The notes under the pieces are model-generated. The model had not been told where the DNA came from. It saw only the letters and a program-made list of their open reading frames with translations, and searched no databases. The position numbers were made by a program, and so were the translations under genes. Below, one piece after another: positions 9,145 to 19,850 of a stretch of 64,000 bases of DNA (positions are counted from its first letter, which is position 1; every line of letters begins with the position of its first letter). Source of the DNA: Gnetum montanum (taxonomy: Eukaryota > Streptophyta > Gnetopsida > Gnetales > Gnetaceae); the NCBI GenBank assembly GCA_015680685.1, contig MNCI01002923.1:1013955-1077954 (forward strand). The letters run 5' to 3'.

Positions 9145-9860
9145 ACGCTGGGCGTATACGCTACATCAGGCCGGCGTATAGGCTAGGCGTATACGCTGGG
9201 CATATACGCTGATGGATGCTGGCGTATACGCTGAAACACTATACCATTCACACTGAAAAACTGTAGCATTACGCTGGAACACTGTAGCATTATGCTAGAA
9301 CACTGTAGCGTTACGCTGGAACATTGTAGCATTACGCTGGGTGTATACGCTGATGGATGCTAGCGTATACGCTGAAACACTGTAGCATTCACGCTGAAAC
9401 ACTGTAGCATTTACGCTGAAACACTGCAGCATTACGCTGGAACACTGTAGCATTACGCTGGAACACTGTAGCATTACGCTGGGCGTATATGCTGATGGAT
9501 GCTGGCGTATATGCTGAAACACTGTAGCATTCACGCTGAAACACTGTAGCATTATGCTGGGCGTATACGCTGATGGATGCTGGCGTATACGCTGAAACAC
9601 TGTAGCATTACGCTGGGCATATATGCTGATGGATGCTGGCGTATACGCTAAAACACTGTAGCAGCGTATACGCTGGGCGTACAGGAATGGAAGATCATCA
9701 TTTGGAGCCCAAAATCGGATCTTCAAGTGCCTGCGACCTGCTGGGGACCCTGGGGAAGGTCTTGGGGGGTCTAGACACTCCACTTTAGCATGTTTTGAGG
9801 AGTTTTTGAGCCCCAAAAGTTGCTATACGCTGGGCCTTACGCTGGGCATGTGTAGGCCAG
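9145..9860 (-). repeat. U3 palindrome array (Element 1, 5' LTR)
   Basis: Same unit types as 2275-3010, with different copy number and order: runs of the 21-bp unit at about 9255-9340 and 9420-9480, and GGGCGTATACGCTGATGGAT blocks between them. The different numbers of units in the two LTRs show that the array expands and contracts after insertion, or during reverse transcription. Confidence 0.88.
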
Positions 9861-10092
9861 CGTATAGGATGCATACTTAGTGAAAACCAAGTATTTTGAG
9901 CTTAAAATTTGCCAAGTTTGATGCCAGATGTCATCGTAGTCTTCAATGGGTCCCAGGGAACTTTTACTTGCTTGCTTTGACTTCGTTTGATGCTATTTTG
10001 AGGCTTTCAAGCTTGGTCATGCTAAGGACCAACATGACTTAGCTTAATTTCTGTCTACAAGTGTTAGCCAAAAAATTTTTTGTGGTGTTTCA

Positions 10093-10097
10093 GCCTC
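10093..10097. repeat. Right target-site duplication of Element 1 (GCCTC)
   Basis: Matches GCCTT at 1621-1625 with one transition. It directly follows the LTR terminus ...GGTGTTTCA. Confidence 0.85.
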
Positions 10098-10990
10098 AAA
10101 GATGATTTTTCAAAGGTGCATTTCACTTTGGTGGTAAGTCATAGCACTACTCTAATGTGCCCACTTTGACTTGTCGAGCTACTCAACAGTGCACATCCCC
10201 ACTACCCCATTAGATCCTATTTGCAATTACCCCTTTGCCTTACATTTTTGTGCATTCCATGCAATCTTCTTTGATGCACATGGCATCCTTCTCTTAGTCA
10301 ACCATAGAACCCATGATAGACATAACACAACTCGTTCCATGGGAAGCCTTTGTGGGTTGGTCAAAGACTAAGTGAATGTAATCCAACTCATCCTGAGGAG
10401 GAAATACTTATCCTAAAAATGTGACACCATTGCCTCTAAATAAATTTTTTTGAGCAACATGTAGTCTACCCAACAATAAAATGTCTTCAGAAAAAAAATA
10501 GAAGGAAAAAGAAGCAAAAAAAAAAAGAAAGAAACAAAAGGAAAACAAGATCAAAAGCAAAAGAAAAATAGGAAAAAACAAGTGTCTAAGTTAAAATAGC
10601 AAAGTTTCCATTTCACAATAGGTCCAACCCCAGATCAACCATCTCACAAGCACTCTAACAAGAGGTTAAAATCCTAGGGGTAGGCCATCTCCACATGCTG
10701 ACTCCCTCACAAGCACTTTGATAAGGGATCATGATTTTGCAACAAGCCATCATGGTTCCACATCCTACAGCTGCATACACAATGATCATCCTTCCCACTT
10801 ATTATCCCTTGGTCCATCTCCTTAACCTACTTCCTATCATACTTTATTCTATTAGCACTCTTGAGTGTGATGAAGCGTTGTCTAATCGAGCATTGATGAG
10901 TAGTGTTGGTGTTGTGTTTGCCATGGTGCTTCATGTTCTTTGTCAATGTCTCTTGGGTTACTCCTCTAGATGTCAAAAAAGAAGGGAAAA
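10098..10990 (+). other. Element D 3' internal region resumed, ending in a polypurine tract
   Basis: Noncoding continuation of Element D. It is collinear with the opposite strand of Element 2 around 36.8-37.1 kb, for example ATAGAACCCATG followed by ATAACACAACTC. It has an A-rich tract (10478-10580) and two imperfect copies of a block starting CTCACAAGCACT (near 10646 and 10707). It ends with a purine run GTCAAAAAAGAAGGGAAAA (about 10972-10990) immediately before the LTR, the plus-strand primer site. The ORF at 10731-11117 spans the LTR boundary and is not a gene. Confidence 0.75.
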
Positions 10991-12412
10991 TGAAACACCA
11001 CCAATTTTGGGCCTCAGCACATTAATTGCAAATTTGTCTAAGTATCAAAACTTGAAAAAATTTTCTAAGTGTTGTTGTTACGCTTCCCCCCAGCATAGCC
11101 AGTGTAGTAGGCATTAAGGCTTGTTTTGCAAAACATTTCTAAGTGTTAACAGTAGCTGCATGAAATTCTAAGTGTCCTACTATGCTCTCATCCTACCTAC
11201 TACACTCTAAAGTGTAGACAGCATAACACACACTTCCATGGCTAGTTTTCCCAAGTTCCAAGCTAGAGATTATCAGGATTACTTGGTATGGACTAAATAG
11301 TTTGGCAAATTCTCTATCTCTTGGGTTGCTATGCTTTAGAGCATAGCCAGCGTAGCACACTCTTTAGTGGCTAGTTTTGCTTAAGTATTAGGCAAGAAGC
11401 TATCAAGCTAGCTCAACATGGAAGAAGCATCTGGAAGATTTTTTAAATCCTAAGGCCACCGCTCCTGCTATGCTCTAAGTCTAAGCCATGGAACTTGGAT
11501 GAGCATAGCAGCTAGACTTAGAAAATTTCTAAATTTTTCTTGTGGTCCCATTTACTACATTACCACATGGCACCCGATCCACATCTTGGGCTAACCCTAG
11601 CCCTATAAATACCCCTTCATCCCAATGTTTTAGGTGGTTGGCTTCCATTTTTCACTACTTGGTAGTTGGCACTTTTATTTGGCATTTGGCATTTTGACAT
11701 CCTAGAACTTAGCTCTATGGGCAAACAAGACCTAGAGCATACCAGACTAGCAGAGAGGCATAGTTGCATCACACAATACACTGCAGCCCCATTGTAGCCC
11801 TACAGAACATTGCATGGTATACCATGGCGGCCAACCTGGCAAACATAGTTCATCACGAGCATAAGACTTGATGGCCCGACATCATTGAGAGTATGAATAC
11901 ACTCCCACTGTGCCTATTGTACACTATGTACCTTTTGATACCCTTTTAAAATTAACTACACTTCCATTTAGGGTGGGGTTTCATTTCTCTCTCACATTTC
12001 TAGCATTTTATTACATTTTTATTGCATTTTCTTCACATTGTTTCATGCATTATCACATTGTACTATGCTTGGATGGTAGTCTCTATGAGTTAACATATTT
12101 TTTTTTTGGTTCAAACCCTTAGCTACTCTCACCCCTATTCCATGGCTATGCTCTACACTTAGCACCTTGAAACATTGTTTTGACACTTAGCACTCTTTAG
12201 AATTATTTTCATTTGCATTTTGGCTAATTGCGCCACCCCTTAGTTGCACCCATCACCACCCTAGTTGCAACTAGCAAAGTCCCTGTTCAATCAAAAAAAA
12301 TCATTTAGGGTGCTCTACCTCTGTTTTCCAACAAGGCCCTCATGTACAGGCGGGGTTTAGGCTATGCGTTCGTTGACCCCTTAGTGATTCCAACCACTAA
12401 TGTTTTTGGTCA
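10991..12412 (+). repeat. 3' LTR of Element D
   Basis: Begins TGAAACACCACC and ends TTTTTGGTCA. It corresponds in reverse orientation to the solo LTR at 17338-19005 and to the LTRs of Element 2. It contains repeated CTATGCTCT / AGAGCATAGC words and the TATA box CTATAAATA (11603-11611). Its end matches the Element 2 LTR ending CCAACCACTGATG. At 1422 bp it is shorter than its relatives, with missing units in the U3 array. Confidence 0.82.
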
Positions 12413-15260
12413 TTCCACCTAGGATGTTTCTCCAAACTCCTATGACGTTGGACATCTAGGATCTTCAAGAATATTATGTTGTGCATGACTATGACTATTG
12501 GGACTACCATTCCACTATAATACAATGTAGGAGATATTGATACTAGGAGAAGTGCCATGAGGCTATGAAGGAAAAATAGTTTACCAATCCCTTATTCTTG
12601 ATAAAAAAAAACAACAATGAGGATGTTCTCTTTGGGGGTTTTCAACATGAAGATTCTCCACCCCTTGATATTGGTGGTGGGGCCTTAAACCTGAAGCTAT
12701 CATCCACTATCAACAATCTAGATTCAGGAAAAAGTGGAAGTCCAATCAAGGGCTTGGACAAGCATTAGGATGACAAGAAAAGCTAATGAATGTGACTGTG
12801 AAAAGTGTAGAGGAGGTGGTAGATACCATGGAGGTGGTAGTCTTCCTCCTTCTTCTCCCTCTTCGTCTAGATCTTCTTCCTCTTATGGTTTTGACAGATG
12901 TCATGAAAAGGATAACTATGATGAAGGTGAATAGCAGGACAATAATGATTGCTAGGTCTACCATGAATGAAGGGGTAGTAGAGGACATCATAGATTTCAT
13001 CAAAATAATAATGATGATGAGCCTTTTCTGGAAACTTGAAGTATGCTCAATATCACAAAGGTAGTGAAAATTCCAACCAAACATGTGAAAGATAGTTGGA
13101 TCAAGTGACTTGACATGAACAATATCCCCAGATTTGAGGAGGGATATAACTCTAATTTGCAAACACATATTCAACACTTTCATGATGTCTATTCCTTACA
13201 AAATATGGATGGATAGAAATTAAAGTGATTTATTAGGACACTCATCAAGGAAGTAGAAAGTTGGTATTAGTTCTTAGAGTTAGAATCCATCCACAGATGA
13301 AATATAATGCTAGAGCTATTCAATGATAAATATTAGATGTGCTCTTTAGTGTCTGATTTGAGAAGGTAGATCCAAGGATGGAAACAAGGAACAAATGAAC
13401 CCTTGGATAGATACTATTCTCTCATACACTGATGCCCTAGCCATAGTTATTCTCAATGAGAATAACTTTGCCACATCATAGACGAACTTAGATTAGAAAT
13501 GAGAAGAAATCTTGGGATTTATGCTCAAGGAAGACTATCAAAACTTAGAGTCCATTAGATCCAAAGGCTAATAGAGAAAGTACAAAAGAAGAAGGAGAGT
13601 TGAGGAAAAGGGAAAGTACTAAGGAATATAACAAGGGTCCTTCCATTAGAAAAATGGAGGTCCAACTTTGTGACAACAAGGAGTCACTACTTGATGAGGT
13701 GGTGAACAAAAAAATCATATCAATTTAGAAGTCTATGTCTGATATTTTGGCCAAGATAGATAAAATATGGAATTCATTGGATGAAAAATTCCATACTCTA
13801 AAGATTATAGAAGAATTAGGAGAGTAGAGTAGTGACCATAACTAGAGGAGGTGGAAAGAAGCTGAACATGCCTACTAAATGGGTAAGGGCAAAGTTGCTA
13901 TAGTAGAAGAAGCTATGGAGATAGAATTAGATGATGATGGCAGGTGTGACATATGCCAATACAAACATCCAAAGGGGTGTTGTCCTATTGTGTCACACTT
14001 ACAAAAGTTTGGGATATACATATTGAATCCTAGATTGGCAAGTAGGCAAGCAGCCAGAAGATTGTCTAAGGTAGTTCCACCAGCAAAAACAAGCTTATTA
14101 TCCAAGTGGAGTTCCACCAAAATCATATGAGAAATACCAATAGTGGCAACACCCATAGTCATGGGGGATTCCACCACCAAGGTAGTAGCACCTTTGTAGG
14201 AAACTAGATCCATATGGATACTACATTCAACAACCAATGTCCCCACGTAGCTCTTCTAGTCACATTTCTTTTCAACATCAATATTACCCTCCAGAGTATC
14301 ATAGAAGTCATTCTCCATCTATTAGAGGGGAAACTCCATATCCCTATTACCCTTTTCATTCTTTAGCACATGCTCCTTCATCTTTCATTCAATTACCTCC
14401 TGCTCCATCTATGCAAGGAAAAATTCCACCACAACCACAACAATGTAATGCTATTAGCGATGTCAACTTGCAACTAGCTTCCTAGCCAAATGGTTCAAAA
14501 CCCAGATCCTAAAAATGATCATTCTTCCAATTCAATAATCTTCCAAATTACTCATAGACTAATGTAGCTAGCTATCCTATCTCTCCATCATCCTCTGCAT
14601 CAAAATCCTTTGAGAGCCCTTCAAACCAAATGCCTCATAAGATCTACACTATCATGTTAACTCACATTGTATATGATTGAATCAAGGCTAGAAACCTTTC
14701 CAAGAAAAGATCTAACCCTAGAAGTCCCCTCATCTACTTACAAATCATTGGACATGAGCCATTCAAGACTCTTCTAGATTTAGGTTTCGATGTTAATCTA
14801 AATTTCCATGACTTGTACAAAGCATGGAACCTGTCACCTCTTAAGAAGAGCAATATCCTTCTAGAACTACTAGATCAGTCAATCATAGCTCCTTCAGGAC
14901 TTGTGGAGGACATTACAACCACTGTTTGTGGGTGGTGTTATCCTACTAATTTCCTAGTGATCAAGGTTGAAAATTGCAAGGGAGACTTCCCAATTATTAT
15001 GGGAAGGGCATGGTTGAGCATTGTTAATGCGTGAATTGGCATCAAAGATCTCTTCTTGAAAATTTCCAAGGAGAATGAATTTGGAAAGATTGAGAAGAAG
15101 AGAGTTATATGCATTGCATATAGTGATACTGGGTAAAATTAAGTGCAAAAACTCTAGTTTTTCTAGAGCACATTCATCAAAGCATGTAGATAGTGTGCAG
15201 ATGAATCTGAAGTTCAAAGGTACCTCTATGTAGTAGCCACAAAATAAGAGGAAATCCATT
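12413..15260 (+). pseudogene. gag-protease of Element A
   Basis: Broken gag-protease frame, aligned by eye with Elements B and C. It contains a Ser-rich region (near 12840-12900), the capsid-core start NIPRFEEGYN (near 13115), a knuckle CDICQYKHPKGCC (near 13947-13983) and a protease region with LLDLGFDVNL (near 14773), YKAWNLSPLKKS and FPIIMGRAWLS. Compared with Athila proteases the active site keeps D-x-G (DLG). More than 20 stops and some frame changes show long decay. In the living element this would have made the capsid and the processing protease. Confidence 0.75.
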
Positions 15261-15689
15261 GGCTAATAGCTGATCATGGAAGTAGCACACTTTGCATGGA
15301 ATCTTCTAAGAGTCTAACATGCGACTATATTTAAAGCATGGATAAACTAGAGAAATTCTATCATCAACTTTCTAATAATGAAAATGATGATACCAATTGG
15401 GGAGAGTTGGAAATCCCTAAAAATTTTAAATAAGAGCCCTTAGAGTTAAAAACTCTACCTAGTAGCATGGAGTATGCATTTTCAAAAAATGGTAAGCTGT
15501 TAATAATCAATGCTAATATTTCTCCTTAATAAAAATAGAAGCTATTCAAATTGGTCAAAAAATGGCCAACATCCTTTACTTGGTCATGTCACAAACTCAT
15601 TGAAATTGATCCATGGATATGCTAATATGGCATTTATATTGATCTATCCATGAAGCCAATGAAGCAACCACAATGATAATTAAATCCAA

Positions 15690-16900
15690 AATTAAAGTAG
15701 ATCATCAAAGAGGAGATTAAGTAACTCCTCAAGGTAGGGTTCATCTACCCCATTACAAATAGTAAGTGGATCAACCCACTTGTGATAGTGCCAAAGAAAG
15801 GTGGCAAATGGTAGGTTTGTATTGGCTTTCAGTTGTTAAACATGGCAACATTTAGGGATCATTTTCCAATGTCATTAATCAATCAGGTGTTGGACACCAT
15901 ATATGGACATTGCTATTATAGTTTTCTAGATGGGTATAGTGGCTATAACCAAATCTAGATTGCACCATAAGTTCTAGCCAAAAAATGATTCATGAATTCC
16001 TAGGAAAATTTTGCATATTGAAAGATGCCTTTTGGTCTATGTAATGTTCTTGCCACTTTCCAACACTTGGTCTTAAGCATCTTTTAGTAGAAAATTGGTA
16101 GTGGAGTAGAAGTCTTTATGGATAACTTCTTCACTCATGGTGCTACATTTGAGTAAGCCTTGGATTACCTTGAGAAAATACTCAAAAGATGTGTAAAAAC
16201 AAACTTGTAGCTCAATTGGAAAAAGAGCCATCTCATGGTTTAGGAGGGCATTATACTAGAATAGAATTTCTTAGTTAGGGATTGAATTGGACCTTGAAAA
16301 GATAAGGATCATCTAAGGAATAACTTACCCACTAGAAATCATTAAAGAAGTTTGGCCATTTCTTGGACACACTAGTTACTATTGGAGATTCATAGAGAAT
16401 TTCTCTAAGATCAAAAAATCATTGGTCAAGCTAACAAAGAAATATGATTTATTCATCAAGACCAAGGAATGCAAAAAAGCATTCCAAAGCCTCAAGTAGA
16501 AGCTCATAGAAACTCTAAGTCTATGAGGAGCTAATTGGTCTAGACTATTTCATATTTTGATGGGTGCATCAAATTATGCCTTGGGAGTTATGCTTATTCA
16601 GTTAGATGATAAGAAAAATCCATATTACATCCACTATGCAAGTGGAAGCATTATGGGTCCATATTTAAATTACATCACCATGGAGAAAAAACTAATGGTG
16701 ATGGTGTATGCTGTAGAGAAGTTTAGGCACTATATGCATGGATATAAAGTGTTTGTGCACATTGATCATAGTGCCATTTGTTTCCTAATGAACAAGCCAA
16801 TGGTAAGCCCATGTGTCATATAGTGATTGGTGATATTGTAGGAATTTTATCTTACAATGGTAGATCAAAAGCGGACTAAGAATGTGGTCATTGATCACTT
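15690..16900 (+). pseudogene. Reverse transcriptase and RNase H of Element A
   Basis: RT motifs in order: GFIYPI, LVIVPKKGGKW, LLNMATFRDHFP, SFLDGYSGYNQI, MPFGLCN and the catalytic box reading VFMDNFF (near 16110), where the expected FMDDF has its second Asp changed to Asn. A tether follows (LGHTSYYWRFIENFSK), then RNase H with GASNYALGVML, HYASGS, EKKLMVMVYAVEKFRHY and HIDHSAICFLMNK. The closest remembered match is Athila. Many TAG stops and frameshifts make it inactive. It lies directly downstream of protease in the usual Ty3/gypsy order. Confidence 0.8.
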
Positions 16901-16924
16901 GTCTTGGTTGGAATGGTATGATGG

Positions 16925-19850
16925 CATCCTCACTTATCTTCTCACTCAAGAGATGCCACAAGATTTATACTACAGAAAGAAATAATAGTTTCTTCATCAG
17001 GCCAAATGCTTCATGGAAATGAATGGACACCTTTACAAGGTGTGCACTGATGGCTTGGTTCATTAGTGTGTAGTTGATGATGATCAATTGCATGTTCTTT
17101 GAGATGCTCATGAGGGTCCTTGTGGGGGCCACTATGATGGGAAATGCACAACCATAAAAATCCTGATGGTAGGATACTATTAGCCCAAAATATTTAGGGA
17201 TTCCCACTATTTTTTTCACCCTTGTGAATGTTTTCAATGAGATGATGGGATAACCACACACATAGAGGGACTTCAATAGTAAATTCAATCACTAGAATTC
17301 ATTAACATATGGACCATCGAATTCATGGATCCCATCATGTAACAATTGAAAACATCGGTAGCTAGAATCACTGAGGGATCAATGAATGCATAAACTTAAC
17401 CCCACCTCTATGAGAGGGCCTTGTTGGAAATAGAGGCAGAGCACCCTAAACGGTCTTGTCAATCGAATAGGGAGTTTTTTTATTACAACTGAGGTGGTGG
17501 GTACAACTAAGATGTGGTGTGGTTAGTTGAAATATAAGTGTAAATAATGTAAAACGGTGCTAAGTGTCAAAGTAGTGCCTCATCGTGCTAAGTGTAGAGT
17601 GTAGCCATGGAATGGGGGTGAGTGTAGCCAAGGGTTTCAACTGAAATGAGAGTGTCAACCAATGAAGACTACTGGTTGAGCATAATATAGCATGATGACG
17701 CATGAAAAAATTGAAAAGATGTAAGAAAAATGCTAGAAAATGCTAGAAATGAGAGAGAGAAATGGAACACCACCCCAAATGGGAGTGTAGTCACAGTCTC
17801 GATGATGTTAGGCTATGAGGTTTGGCACTCGCTATGATGAACCATGTGTATCGGGTTGGCCATTGCAGTGTATTGTGCAATGTTTTGCAAGGTTGCAATA
17901 GGGCTACGATGTACTATGTGGTGTAGGGATGCCTCTCTAACAATGTGATGTGCTTTGGGTCTCGTTCACCCATGGAGCTAATTGCCAAGATGTCAAAATG
18001 CCAAATGCCAAATGAAAGTATCAACTACCAATCGATGAAAAATAAAATCCCCCCCCCCCTAAAACATTGAAGTGTAAGGGTATTTATAGGGCTAGGTTAG
18101 CCAAAAATGTGGATTGGGTGCCACATAGCAGTATAGGAGGTGACTAGAAAAAGTTTGAAAATTTTTCTAACTCTAGCTGCTATGCTCATCCCATGTTACA
18201 TGTGGGACACAAGACACTAGTTGCTACATTTGTCTTGTGTTACGTGCAGGACATGAGACACTAGTTGCTATGCTTGTCTGTGTTACATGTGGAACATGAG
18301 ATGCTCCCCAGGGATAAGGTGTAGCAAGGATACTTAGAAGAATATGGTGAATACTGTAATCCTTATTCTTGTTATGCTAGCTATGCTCTAGAGCATAGAA
18401 AGAGGGGTGGCCTTAGGAGTCAGAGAATCTACCAAATGCCTCTTCCATGTTGAGCTAGCTTAATAGCTTCTTATTTAACACTTAGGCAAAACTAGCCACT
18501 AAAACTATGCTACACTAGCTATGATGGAGAGTGTAGTAGAGCATAGCAACCCAAGAGATAGAAAATTTTTCAAACTATTTCGTCCATCACAAGCAAACTT
18601 GAAAAATTTGTCCTAGCACTTGGGAAAATTGGCCATGGAAGTGTGTGCTATGCTAGGAAGTGTAGTAGGGCGTAGTAACCCAAGAGATAGAAAATTTGCT
18701 AAATTTTTTTGTCCATTACAAGAAATCCTAATAACTTCTAGCCTAGCACTTGGGTAAACTAGCCATGAAAGTGTGTGCTACGCTAGCTACACTAGGGAAG
18801 CATAGTAGAAAATTTAGAGCATAGTAGGACACTTAGAAGAATTTCCATGCAACTATTGTTAACACTTAGAAAATTTTGCAGAAAAAACCTTGATGCATGC
18901 TATGTTGGGGAGCATAGCACCAACACTTAGAAAAAATTTATCAAGTTTTGACACTTAGAAAAATTTATTTTTGAAATGTGGAAGCCCAAAATTGGTGGTG
19001 TTTCACATCACACCCATGTCAAATGAAAAGGCATATATAATTATGGACATTGATTACTACATAAAATGGGTAGAAGCAATAGTAATCATTGAGTATACAT
19101 TATTTACTACTGTGCAGTTTGTACAAAAAAATGTTGTGAATAGGTTTGGGGTGCCACATGCAACGATTTTTGACAATGGAACCCATTTTACAAGTGTTAC
19201 TTTTTGCAAGCTTATGCAACACTTAGGGGTTGAACATAAACTAAAAACACCCTACCATCCCTAGGTCAATGGTCAAGTAGAAGTTACGAATAGGGAGATT
19301 ATAAAGATCCTAACAACAACTATTAGCAAATATAGGAGAGTGCCCTCTAGGCATACTGATCAACATGGAAACTTCCTATAGGCTACTCTCCCTATGAGCT
19401 AGTGTATGGAAAATTACTAGCTCTACCTATCCAATCTGAGCTCTATACACTTTCAAAAACTTATGACTTGGACCTTGACCTTAGCTTAGCACAAAAAGAA
19501 AAACTAATAAACCTAAATGTGATAGATGAAAATTGATTAGTGGCCCTATCCTTGAATATGAAGTGCACAAGACATTCAACAAACAATGACATGACTCAAG
19601 AATCAAAATGATCAAACTTCAACTTGGAGATAAGGTTCTTTACTAGAACCCCACACATGTTCCTCAAGAAAAAATATTTCAAACATTGTGGAAGCAACCT
19701 TATATAATCAATGAAACCATTTCTTCTAGGTCCATGTTGATATACAAACTTGAGAGCTCGGACAAAAAGTAATTGATCAACATGCAACAGGTAAAGCCTT
19801 TCCACAAGCCCAAGCAAGCCAATGCAACAAATACCTCAATTAATGGGCAA
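16925..19850 (+). pseudogene. Integrase of Element A, interrupted by a solo LTR
   Basis: The N-terminal zinc domain is recognisable (H in DAHEGPCGGHYDG, then HPCECF). The catalytic core is split at 17337/19006 by the solo LTR. Joining across it and dropping one CATCA copy restores the frame as DPITPMSNEK, matching GPITPMSNGK in Element B. The core keeps FDNGTHF and NGQVEVTNRE, so the second Asp and the Glu of D,D,E survive; the first Asp position reads FMDP. The C-terminal part with YKLESSDKK ends near 19850. Stops make it inactive. Confidence 0.8.
17338..19005 (-). repeat. Solo LTR of the D/1/2 family with perfect 5-bp TSD
   Basis: 1668 bp. On the minus strand it starts TGAAACACCACC (19005) and ends ...CAATTGTTACA (17338). 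It is flanked by CATCA on both sides (17333-17337 and 19006-19010). No internal region is present, so it is the product of recombination between two LTRs of a full element. It includes the TATA box CTATAAATA on the minus strand (near 18073-18081) and palindromes such as TATGCTCTAGAGCATA (near 18387). It lies in Element A's integrase, so it is younger than A. Confidence 0.92.

Larger units (their letters stand above)
1626..10092 (-). mobile_element. Element 1: complete gag-protease-only LTR retrotransposon
   Basis: On the minus strand the order is: 5' LTR (10092-8492), primer site (8486-8470), repeat-rich leader (8469-8150), one long gag-protease frame (8033-4791), hairpin array (4640-4381), noncoding 3' region, polypurine tract (3256-3241) and 3' LTR (3240-1626). 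LTRs begin TGAAACACC and end GGTACA (or its decayed form), and a 5-bp target duplication flanks the element. No reverse transcriptase, RNase H or integrase motif exists in the 5.25 kb interior, so it must have been mobilised in trans. The Gag layout and protease resemble the Tat/Ogre side of Ty3/gypsy elements. It is the youngest-looking copy: few stops, CpG-rich, and LTRs of similar length (1615 and 1601 bp) differing mainly by transitions. Confidence 0.9.
8492..10092 (-). repeat. 5' LTR of Element 1
   Basis: Direct repeat of 1626-3240. It starts TGAAACACCACAAA at 10092 and ends ...GGTCGGTACA at 8492 on the minus strand. It carries the U3 array (9145-9860), a TATA box (CTATAAAAAG, 9058-9067) and an R/U5 part. 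As the 5' LTR it would have driven the gag-protease transcript leftward. It keeps CpG at sites where the 3' LTR often has TpG. Confidence 0.92.
1..12412 (+). mobile_element. Element D: gag-protease-only LTR retrotransposon, 5' part outside window, split by Element 1
   Basis: Plus-strand member of the same family as Elements 1 and 2. Visible parts are the end of the gag-protease frame (2-730), a tandem hairpin array (720-960), 3' noncoding DNA (961-1625 and 10098-10990), a polypurine tract and a 3' LTR (10991-12412). Element 1 is inserted between 1625 and 10093. Joining the flanks gives a stretch collinear with the opposite strand of Element 2 around 37.0-37.2 kb, which confirms that the two halves belong together. 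There is no room for reverse transcriptase or integrase between protease and 3' LTR, so this copy is non-autonomous. Its 5' LTR and most of gag lie left of the window. Its right boundary abuts Element A, which it appears to interrupt; the matching target duplication cannot be seen. Confidence 0.8.

Noticed and set aside
9295-9816. 173-codon minus-strand frame over the 5' LTR array
   Set aside because: Same cause as in the 3' LTR. It runs through promoter sequence and array units.
12746-13183. 145-codon minus-strand frame opposite Element A gag
   Set aside because: Shadow of the Ser-rich gag linker on the plus strand, where homologous frames exist in B and C.
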